Positions 1-5,124 of a DNA stretch of 10,055 bases are shown here, in pieces (the first letter of the stretch is position 1; the number at the start of each line of letters is the position of its first letter). The notes under the pieces are model-generated. The model ran no database searches, was not told the origin of the DNA, and saw only the letters and a list, made by a program, of their open reading frames with translations. This DNA is from JALOTE01 sp031422195 (lineage in GTDB: Bacteria > Pseudomonadota > Alphaproteobacteria > Rhizobiales > Rhizobiaceae), in NCBI GenBank assembly GCA_031422195.1, contig JANOPZ010000096.1, positions 1-10,055 on the forward strand, written 5' to 3'. Position numbers and translations under genes: made by a program.

Positions 1-114
1 TTTACGGCGGATGACCCAACGGCGGGTGTTGGATGGGGGAAGATCAGCTATTGTTAACGGGCTGCCATCGGGACCGATGACGTATTTTACCCTTGGTCGA
101 ACCATTTCGGTCAT
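1..114 (-). CDS. sciP: CtrA inhibitor SciP (DUF1153), 5' part only
   Basis: This gene runs off the left edge; only its first 38 codons are present. The ATG is the complement of 112-114 and the frame stays open to base 1. The peptide begins MTEMVRPRVKYVIGPDGSP and continues through LTIADLPP, NTRRWVIRRK. I recognise this as the highly conserved N-terminus of the DUF1153 family, whose Caulobacter member SciP binds the master cell-cycle regulator CtrA and blocks its recruitment of RNA polymerase. The visible part covers the N-terminal segment only; the helix-turn-helix-like remainder lies outside. It is divergent from mnmA across a 164-bp gap holding a CtrA-box-like site (166-180), which fits the known CtrA control of sciP in Caulobacter. 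The identification rests on near-complete agreement of 38 residues with the family as I know it. Confidence 0.9.
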   Translation of the reverse strand, partial: MTEMVRPRVKYVIGPDGSPLTIADLPPSNTRRWVIRRK

Positions 115-165
115 TGTACGCTCTACTCAATCAAAGACCACCCAATGAAAGCTAGCGCAGGCTGC

Positions 166-180
166 TTAAAAATTACCTAA
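166..180 (-). promoter_or_regulatory. CtrA-box-like site upstream of sciP
   Basis: Read on the minus strand this is TTAG-N7-TTAA, one mismatch from the full CtrA recognition sequence TTAA-N7-TTAA. It ends 52 bp before the sciP start codon. A GCTAGCTT stretch 9 nt downstream on the same strand partly resembles the alphaproteobacterial -10 element, so the box would lie over the -35 region, the usual position for CtrA activation. The motif is short and AT-rich; position next to sciP is the main support. Confidence 0.5.
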
Positions 181-278
181 GTAAATTGGGCAAAATCACT
201 GCATTTTGCATATTTCGCCAGAATTGTGCCTCAATTGTTGAACTTGCGCAGATCACTGCACCGCACTATCTGAGAGGC

Positions 279-1514
279 ATGATGAGTAGTGAAATAAACA
301 GTCTTGGCTTTAATAAATCGGCAGCCCAAACCCGTGTCGTCGTGGCGATGTCGGGCGGCGTCGATTCATCGGTTGTTGCCGGGCTGCTGGCGCGGCAGGG
401 CTTTGAGGTCATCGGTATTACGCTTCAGCTTTATGATCATGGCGCGGCGGTTAAACGTGCCGGTTCGTGTTGCGCGGGGCAAGATATTGAAGACGCCAAA
501 CGCGTGTCTGAAATGCTCGGCATTCCGCATTATGTGCTGGATTATGAGCGGCGGTTCCGTGATGCGGTGATCAACCCCTTCATGGAAAGCTATATTGCCG
601 GCGAAACGCCAGTGCCGTGCATTTCGTGTAACCAAACCGTTAAATTTGCCGATTTGCTGGCGACAGCGCGGGATTTGGGCGCTGATTGCCTGGCGACCGG
701 CCATTACATCCGTTCAGAAGCAAATGGAGCACACCGTGCCTTGTTCCGGCCAATCGATGCTGAGCGCGACCAGAGCTATTTCCTGTTTGCAACCCGCCAA
801 GACCAGCTTGATTACATCCGCTTTCCACTCGGCAATATGTCGAAGCCTGACGTTCGGGCACTAGCCACAGAAATGGGCCTGATTGTTGCGGAAAAAAAAG
901 ACAGTCAGGACATCTGCTTTGTGCCACAGGGCAAATATGCCGACGTGATTGCCAAGTTAAAACCGCAATCCGGCATTGCCGGCCGCATCATCCATATGGA
1001 TGGCACTGATTTGGGGGAACATCCCGGCATTTTGCATTACACAATTGGCCAGCGCCGTGGCTTGGGCGTGGCTGCAGCGGAACCTTTGTATATCGTGGCG
1101 CTTGATGCCCGCACCGCCACCGTGATCGTCGGGCCGCGCGAGGCGCTGTCGACACATGAAATTGAATTGCGCGATGTCAATTGGCTCAGCGATATTGCGT
1201 TGAGCGATTTGCCGGAAGAAGGCTTGCCACTTTACGCACGCGTGCGTTCAACCCGCGCTCCTAAGCCGGCTAAGCTTTATTGGCGGAATGGCAAAGTCTC
1301 GGTCGTGATAGAAGGTGGCGAGGACGGTGTTTCGCCGGGGCAAGCTTGCGTGCTCTATTCATCGCTTGGCAACGACGCCCGCGTTTATGGTGGCGGGTTC
1401 ATTTCCGCATCACTGCGCGGTAAAGCGGTGGACGTGGCTATTTCTTCGGTTTTGACACACCAAAGATACAAAATAGAAGCAAATAACACTGAATTGCTCA
1501 CCGAAACGGCGTAA
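279..1514 (+). CDS. mnmA: tRNA-specific 2-thiouridylase MnmA
   Basis: MnmA puts the sulfur into 2-thiouridine at wobble position 34 of tRNA-Lys, -Glu and -Gln in the cytoplasm, using ATP to adenylate the base and a persulfide sulfur relayed by upstream carriers. From ATG 279 the protein has 411 residues. The N-type ATP pyrophosphatase loop SGGVDS is at residues 25-30. The two catalytic cysteines are both present: C117 in CISCNQTVKF and C213 in DSQDICFVP. The tRNA-binding and C-terminal beta-barrel regions follow at normal length. An in-frame TTG at 186 would add 31 residues that look unrelated to the family, so I prefer the tandem ATGs at 279 and 282; GAGAGG at 272-277 is the only Shine-Dalgarno-like stretch, and it is close to both. 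The 3' end overlaps the convergent oxidoreductase gene by 17 bp. Confidence 0.95.
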   Translation: MMSSEINSLGFNKSAAQTRVVVAMSGGVDSSVVAGLLARQGFEVIGITLQLYDHGAAVKRAGSCCAGQDIEDAKRVSEMLGIPHYVLDYERRFRDAVINPFMESYIAGETPVPCISCNQTVKFADLLATARDLGADCLATGHYIRSEANGAHRALFRPIDAERDQSYFLFATRQDQLDYIRFPLGNMSKPDVRALATEMGLIVAEKKDSQDICFVPQGKYADVIAKLKPQSGIAGRIIHMDGTDLGEHPGILHYTIGQRRGLGVAAAEPLYIVALDARTATVIVGPREALSTHEIELRDVNWLSDIALSDLPEEGLPLYARVRSTRAPKPAKLYWRNGKVSVVIEGGEDGVSPGQACVLYSSLGNDARVYGGGFISASLRGKAVDVAISSVLTHQRYKIEANNTELLTETA

Positions 1515-2478
1515 TATCATTTCTTCCGCCGTGGAGCACGGTGCCGGCGGTAAGTATTTTCAACACTGTTTCACCTTCAGCGCCACTGGTGCGCGGGGTT
1601 TCCCGTGTTTCCATGCAATGTAAAAAATGCTGCAATTCACGTGTCAGCGGCTGGCCTTCATTCACCGGAATGTAAGTCGGCTCAATAGTTGTATAGGCCC
1701 ACTGGCCATTATCGTGCCAGATTTTATGGCGATAAACAGCTAATTTTCGATCCCACGTTTCCATATCGTCAAACACGGCCATCGCCTCAATACCGACCAC
1801 TGCCAAACGCCGTTCTCGATATGGGTTGAGGCGTGAGGCGAACAAATGGCTGCGCAGGCCGCCTGGAAACAGCAAATGCAGATGCGCAAAATCAGACAAA
1901 TGGTCAAGAATGGCAGCGCCCTCACCGTGAACTTCGATGGGTTCTGCCTTTGCCAGCGCGAGAATCATTGAAATATCATGCGGCGCCAAATCCCAGAGCG
2001 CATCATTTTCTGTGTGGAACTTGCCAAGGCCAAGCCGGTGCGAGTGAATGTACCGGACATCGCCCAAATCACCGCTGTCAACCAAGGCTTGCAAACGTTC
2101 AAATGCAGGGTGGAACCGCAGAACGTGGCCCGTCATGAACACGCGGCCATATTTTTTTGCTTCGGCAACGGCTGCCGCGGCATCGTCAACCGAAAGCGCA
2201 ATTGGTTTTTCAACCAAAATATCCTTGCCGCCCCGTACCAAACGTATGGCCGTTTCGGCATGGAATTGTGGTGGCAAAGCCACAACAACACCATCAATAC
2301 CAGCGTGATCTGCCAAATCTTCTGGCGCTATCGCCTCAACATCTTGCTCAGCCGCAAAGCCAGCGGCACGATCAAGATTCGCATCGCTTACAGCGGCAAG
2401 CACACCTAAAGATTTAAGGGTACGGATATGGTTTGCGCCCCAATAGCCGCATCCCAAGACCGCAATTCTTTTCGACAT
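1498..2478 (-). CDS. Gfo/Idh/MocA family NAD(P)-dependent oxidoreductase
   Basis: This is a 326-residue cytoplasmic dehydrogenase. The N-terminal Rossmann fold opens with MSKRIAVLGCGYWG (glycine-rich loop at residues 9-14). The family's EKP motif is at 90-92, carrying the catalytic lysine. DLAPHDI at 163-169 contains the conserved histidine of the C-terminal substrate domain. GYWG after the first beta strand and the APHDI motif resemble members that oxidise nucleotide-activated sugars for surface polysaccharides (WlbA/WbpB type), but the substrate cannot be read from sequence. The start is ATG 2476-2478, preceded by AAAGGTG about 11 nt upstream. The frame stays open upstream to 2676, but that extension is a translation of the 16-bp tandem repeat and is not coding. 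No polysaccharide genes lie alongside, so context gives no pathway. Its 3' end overlaps mnmA. Confidence 0.9.
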   Translation of the reverse strand: MSKRIAVLGCGYWGANHIRTLKSLGVLAAVSDANLDRAAGFAAEQDVEAIAPEDLADHAGIDGVVVALPPQFHAETAIRLVRGGKDILVEKPIALSVDDAAAAVAEAKKYGRVFMTGHVLRFHPAFERLQALVDSGDLGDVRYIHSHRLGLGKFHTENDALWDLAPHDISMILALAKAEPIEVHGEGAAILDHLSDFAHLHLLFPGGLRSHLFASRLNPYRERRLAVVGIEAMAVFDDMETWDRKLAVYRHKIWHDNGQWAYTTIEPTYIPVNEGQPLTRELQHFLHCMETRETPRTSGAEGETVLKILTAGTVLHGGRNDITPFR

Positions 2479-2516
2479 AAAACGCAAAACACCTTTGACT
2501 GATTGTGCCAACATTA

Positions 2517-2644
2517 GAAGCTGGCACGCGTTGAAGCAAGAGCGTACTGGACCAAGGCCGTACGCAAGCAAGAGAGTAGCGAAGCAAGAGCGTGCCGAAG
2601 CAAGAGCGTGCTGAAGCAAGAGCGTATTGAAGCAAGAACGCGGA
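2517..2644. repeat. 16-bp tandem repeat array, about 7-8 units
   Basis: Units start at 2533, 2549, 2565, 2581, 2597, 2613 and 2629, all exactly 16 bp apart, with consensus GAAGCAAGAGCGTNNN. Units 4-6 are identical over the first 13 bases; the last three bases vary (gcc, gct, att). Unit 2 (2549) and a possible unit 0 (2517-2532) are degenerate. There are no unique spacers between units. The period is not a multiple of three, so read as protein it gives a 16-residue pattern only every 48 bp. The array sits between the oxidoreductase start and the tRNA promoter. Function unknown: a variable-number repeat or a set of phased protein-binding sites are both possible. Confidence 0.9.
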
Positions 2645-2647
2645 GTC

Positions 2648-2663
2648 GTCGCCCACAGGCGAC
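2648..2663. repeat. Perfect 6-bp stem, 4-nt loop hairpin
   Basis: GTCGCC-CACA-GGCGAC forms a perfect GC-rich hairpin directly after the tandem array. It has no following T-run on either strand, so it is not a standard intrinsic terminator. It lies 18 bp before the -35 element of the tRNA promoter. Confidence 0.6.
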
Positions 2664-2680
2664 ATACAGCTTTCAATGCC

Positions 2681-2710
2681 TTGACAGCAAAGCTACAGCC
2701 GCCCTATAGC
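2681..2710 (+). promoter_or_regulatory. Probable sigma-70 promoter of the tRNA gene
   Basis: A perfect TTGACA at 2681-2686 is followed after 18 bp by TATAGC at 2705-2710 (4 of 6 to TATAAT). Transcription would start near 2717, about 30 nt before the mature tRNA 5' end. A strong -35 with a weaker -10 is common for alphaproteobacterial stable-RNA promoters. Confidence 0.6.
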
Positions 2711-2746
2711 CCGCTGCGTGGATTACGCTGGAAAATCGGCGTCTTT

Positions 2747-2823
2747 GGCAGGGTAGCTCAGTTGGTGAGAGCGCCGGATTCATAACCCGGAGGTCGGCGG
2801 TTCAAATCCGCCTCCTGCTACCA
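2747..2823 (+). tRNA. tRNA-Met (CAU), probably elongator
   Basis: The 77-nt cloverleaf is complete with encoded CCA. The acceptor strands are GGCAGGG and TCCTGCT, with G1-U72 and G7-U66 wobble pairs. The D arm is GCTC/GAGC around a 9-nt loop. The anticodon arm is CCGGA-TTCATAA-CCCGG with CAT at 2781-2783. The variable loop is AGGTC and the T arm is GGCGG-TTCAAAT-CCGCC. A paired (wobble) position 1-72 and an elongator-type D arm (GTAGCTCAGTTGG) argue against initiator tRNA, which has an unpaired 1-72. Position 31-39 is an A-C mismatch at the top of the anticodon stem, an oddity. A tRNA-Ile2, also with a CAU gene anticodon read after lysidine modification, is less likely but cannot be excluded by eye. 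Confidence 0.93.
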
Positions 2824-2836
2824 AAAATTCAACGGC

Positions 2837-2861
2837 TTAAGCGTTTAGTCTAAACGTTTAA
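2837..2861. terminator. Inverted repeat between tRNA and the regulator gene
   Basis: Arms of 12 bases (one G-T wobble) are symmetric about T2849: TTAAGCGTTTAG and CTAAACGTTTAA. It begins 13 bp after the tRNA and covers the stop codon of the convergent regulator gene (2850-2852). It could end transcripts from both sides, but the stem is AT-rich and no clear T-run follows, so terminator function is a guess; a protein-binding palindrome is the alternative. Confidence 0.4.
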
Positions 2862-3617
2862 CAAAACAAAGGCGCAATGCTCGCTGGCGGCTTCAGCTTT
2901 GGCGATAGCATCAAAGATATCTTTCGAGATAAAATCAGCGCCACAATTTGCAAACGCTTCACAGTCGATCGCCGGGCCGACGCCACCGAGCGCAACAACC
3001 AAATTCGGATTCATCGAATTGGCGCGAACTTCTGCAATTGCCGCCTTGACTGCGACAGCATCAAATGGCGCACCAACCGACAAAGCAAACATGTCATAAC
3101 GCTCACGCGCCAGATAGATTACGGGCGAACCAACAGGAACATTCCACTCACGGCTATCAACCAGCCAATTGGAATAAGAAAACGCTTTGCCAAGCAGAAA
3201 GGCACCGAAATCATGCCGCCCGTTTTCAAAGCAGCTGATCAAGACGCGTTTTGGGTTCGCGCGCAATTCAAATTCATCATCTGGATAGAGTATCTCAACT
3301 GCTAGCCGCAACCGCTCAATGGCCACTGACACACCAAGAAAGCCGGCGGTATCCTCAGACCACATTTCGCCCAACGTGCAGGCAATTGGCTTTATCAGAT
3401 CATGATAAAATACCGGAAACGGTAAATCATCAAGGCCCAGCCGCTTTAACTCATTGATAAATTCACCCGGGGCAGACGCGATAAAAATCTCAACCAATGG
3501 GGAGATATTTGCACTATCAATCTGCTTCTCAAAAACCTCAGATGCAGCAGGGCTGTCGTCTGTTTTGAAAATGTTGTTTAATGTGTCAGGCACGTCATGC
3601 TCCACAACATGCGCCAA
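2850..3617 (-). CDS. PpaA/AerR-like B12-binding photosynthesis regulator
   Basis: This 255-residue protein has the layout of the AerR/PpaA family, which binds a cobalamin and modulates the photosynthesis repressor PpsR/CrtJ in response to light or oxygen. Residues about 60-115 form the helical B12 cap domain, with GEMWSED and the downstream V...AIERL pattern at 83-104. Residues about 122-250 form the Rossmann-type cobalamin domain: VLISCFENGRHDFG carries H135, the candidate lower-axial ligand, in an xxHxxG context where the classical DxHxxG aspartate is G133, as in AerR-type proteins. VVALGGVGP (207-215) fits a later conserved strand-loop. No ATG fits the N-terminus; TTG 3617 has AGGG ten bases upstream and an in-frame stop lies further up, so I take TTG. 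It faces bchI across a region with four PpsR-type sites, which supports the role. A generic B12-binding or methyltransferase-associated protein is the alternative. Confidence 0.75.
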   Translation of the reverse strand: MAHVVEHDVPDTLNNIFKTDDSPAASEVFEKQIDSANISPLVEIFIASAPGEFINELKRLGLDDLPFPVFYHDLIKPIACTLGEMWSEDTAGFLGVSVAIERLRLAVEILYPDDEFELRANPKRVLISCFENGRHDFGAFLLGKAFSYSNWLVDSREWNVPVGSPVIYLARERYDMFALSVGAPFDAVAVKAAIAEVRANSMNPNLVVALGGVGPAIDCEAFANCGADFISKDIFDAIAKAEAASEHCAFVLLNV

Positions 3618-3877
3618 TTGTTTCTTACCCTGAAAGGCCAGTCCGGATGGCTTTGCTCCGGAGACAGCTTTCGGCGGTTAAACTAATTCCACCTCGCACT
3701 TGCTAATATCGACAAGCCCGCGTCCATCAAGAAACTACGCCTGCCGCGGTATAAAAGCCAGAGATACCTAGGCATTATGGCCGCTTAAATAGTCTTACGC
3801 CTCTTAACGGGCTCTTTTGTAGAATCGTACTAAATTTCCGGTTGGTTTGAGTCTTCATAACACTCGTTATCTACTTG

Positions 3878-3905
3878 TTGTCCATTTTTATTGACATTTT
3901 ATATT
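3878..3905 (+). promoter_or_regulatory. Candidate promoter of bchIDO
   Basis: TTGTCC (3878-3883), a 16-bp spacer and TATATT (3900-3905, 5 of 6 to TATAAT) form a sigma-70-type promoter pointing at bchI. Transcription would begin near 3912, giving a leader of about 170 nt. Each PpsR-type site of the first pair covers one hexamer, the arrangement expected for direct repression. Confidence 0.5.
3879..3896. promoter_or_regulatory. PpsR/CrtJ-type site 1
   Basis: TGTCCATTTTTATTGACA matches TGT-N12-ACA and the extended form TGTC-N10-GACA. It overlaps the -35 of the candidate promoter and is 8 bp from site 2. Confidence 0.75.
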
Positions 3906-3922
3906 GTCAACCTAAGTTGACA
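3905..3922. promoter_or_regulatory. PpsR/CrtJ-type site 2
   Basis: TGTCAACCTAAGTTGACA is the most symmetric of the four, with 6-bp perfect arms TGTCAA/TTGACA. It starts at the last base of the candidate -10 and would cover the transcription start. Confidence 0.78.
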
Positions 3923-4033
3923 CATCGCATTAAAATCTCGATTCCTGTGCATGGCTTTTGGCCATCAAAACACACAGGGTTTGTAGGGCGTATATAGGTC
4001 TCATAGCCTACATTCTCATTGCATTCTAAGCGA

Positions 4034-4051
4034 TGTCAGATATGCATGACA
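4034..4051. promoter_or_regulatory. PpsR/CrtJ-type site 3
   Basis: TGTCAGATATGCATGACA matches TGTC-N10-GACA with 5-bp perfect arms. It lies 8 bp from site 4 and 32 bp upstream of the bchI start codon. Confidence 0.75.
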
Positions 4052-4059
4052 TACGAAAG

Positions 4060-4077
4060 TGTCAGAAAAGGTTTACA
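4060..4077. promoter_or_regulatory. PpsR/CrtJ-type site 4
   Basis: TGTCAGAAAAGGTTTACA matches TGT-N12-ACA, with TACA instead of GACA on the right arm. It contains the AAAAGG Shine-Dalgarno stretch of bchI (4066-4071) and ends 6 bp before the start codon. Confidence 0.65.
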
Positions 4078-4083
4078 TAAATT

Positions 4084-5124
4084 ATGGCTCATCCCTTTCC
4101 CTTTACGGCGATTGTGGGCCAACAGGATATGAAGCTCGCGCTATTGATGACTGCTCTTGACCCTAAAATTGGCGGCGTCCTTGTTTTTGGTGACCGTGGC
4201 ACTGGCAAATCAACCGCCGTTCGCGGCCTCGCAGACCTGTTACCCCACATTCGTGTGCATGATGGCTGCCGGTATAATTATAATCCAGATAATGCGTCTG
4301 AAGAAGCAATGAGCGCCCAATCGGGTGCGCAAGGCAAAATTATCACCAAGCCAACGCCCGTTGTTGATTTGCCGCTCAATGCCAGTGAGGATCGCGTCTG
4401 TGGTGCGCTGGATATTGAAAAGGCGCTGACAAAGGGTGAAAAAGCCTTTGAGCCGGGCTTGTTTGCCAAAGCGCATCGCGGCTTTCTTTATATCGATGAG
4501 GTGAACTTGCTCGAAGATCACTTGGTTGATTTGCTGCTTGATGTGGCTGCTTCCGGCGTGAACGTGGTCGAGCGCGAAGGTTTAAGTGTTCGTCATCCCT
4601 CCAAATTTGTTCTGGTAGGTTCCGGCAACCCTGAAGAAGGCGAATTGCGTCCGCAATTGCTTGACCGGTTTGGTTTGGCCGTTGATGTCGTTGCATCGCG
4701 CGATATTGCAGAGCGTGTACTCGTTGTGCGTCGGCGTGAGGCGTTTGAGCGTGACCCGGATGCTTTTGCCGCTCAATACCAAAGCGAGAATCTCGCAATC
4801 CGGCGCAAAATCAAAAAAGGTCAGGCTTTGATTGCTGAGATGGAAACGCCCGATTCGGTTGTCGAGGCAGGAGCCATTTTGTGTATGCGCCTTGGCATTG
4901 ATGGTATGCGTGGCGAACTTACTTTAATGCGTGCTGCGCGGGCCAAAGCCGCGCTGGAAGGCCGCGCCAGTGTTGAACGTTCGGATGTGCTAGCAGTTGC
5001 GCCTATGGTGCTGCGCCATCGTCTGCGCCGCGATCCCCTTGATGATGCAGGTTCAAATGTGCGCGTCGAGCGCGCAATGATGGAGGTTGCTGCTGGTGCG
5101 AACGGACATGCAGGCCACGCCTGA
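4084..5124 (+). CDS. bchI: Magnesium chelatase AAA+ ATPase subunit BchI
   Basis: BchI hydrolyses ATP to drive insertion of Mg2+ into protoporphyrin IX, the first committed step of bacteriochlorophyll synthesis, working as a hexameric ring with BchD on the catalytic BchH in the cytoplasm. The 346-residue length is normal. The start MAHPFPFTAIVGQ is typical of the family. Walker A GDRGTGKS is at residues 36-43, Walker B FLYIDEVNLL at 134-143, the sensor-1 region GSGNPEEGE at 179-187, and the arginine-finger segment LDRFG at 193-197; the helical lid with GELTLMRAARA follows. All key residues are intact, so the subunit should be active. ATG 4084 is preceded by AAAAGG 12 nt upstream, inside PpsR-type site 4. 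The gene is the first of an overlapping bchI-bchD-bchO operon, and its end overlaps bchD. Confidence 0.97.
   Translation: MAHPFPFTAIVGQQDMKLALLMTALDPKIGGVLVFGDRGTGKSTAVRGLADLLPHIRVHDGCRYNYNPDNASEEAMSAQSGAQGKIITKPTPVVDLPLNASEDRVCGALDIEKALTKGEKAFEPGLFAKAHRGFLYIDEVNLLEDHLVDLLLDVAASGVNVVEREGLSVRHPSKFVLVGSGNPEEGELRPQLLDRFGLAVDVVASRDIAERVLVVRRREAFERDPDAFAAQYQSENLAIRRKIKKGQALIAEMETPDSVVEAGAILCMRLGIDGMRGELTLMRAARAKAALEGRASVERSDVLAVAPMVLRHRLRRDPLDDAGSNVRVERAMMEVAAGANGHAGHA

Larger units (their letters stand above)
3618..4083. promoter_or_regulatory. Shared control region of the AerR-like gene and bchIDO
   Basis: This 466-bp stretch has no ORF I would support. It is AT-rich compared with the flanking genes. 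It holds four TGT-N12-ACA palindromes in two pairs, one plausible promoter toward bchI, and, near the regulator gene, a TCCGGA/TCCGGA inverted repeat (3642-3647 and 3657-3662) that would form a hairpin in that gene's leader. From 3663 to 3877 I see no clear motif, and no convincing promoter for the minus-strand gene. Confidence 0.75.

Noticed and set aside
186..278. Extended MnmA start at TTG 186
   Set aside because: The 31 extra residues do not resemble the family N-terminus, and the tandem ATGs at 279 and 282 are followed by sequence typical of MnmA.
2517..2644. CRISPR array
   Set aside because: Units are 16 bp and contiguous, with no unique spacers, and no cas genes are present.
2479..2676. 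N-terminal extension of the oxidoreductase frame from a TTG at 2676
   Set aside because: The added residues (repeated SCF-LLL-A-R pattern) are only the 16-bp DNA repeat translated; the Rossmann fold begins at ATG 2478 with its own Shine-Dalgarno.
3642..3662. TCCGGA inverted repeat as a riboswitch in the regulator leader
   Set aside because: Only a single short stem is visible; none of the conserved B12-box sequence of cobalamin riboswitches is recognisable.
3821..3944. GANTC methylation sites in the bchI control region
   Set aside because: Three sites in 466 bp are close to the number expected by chance (about 1.8).
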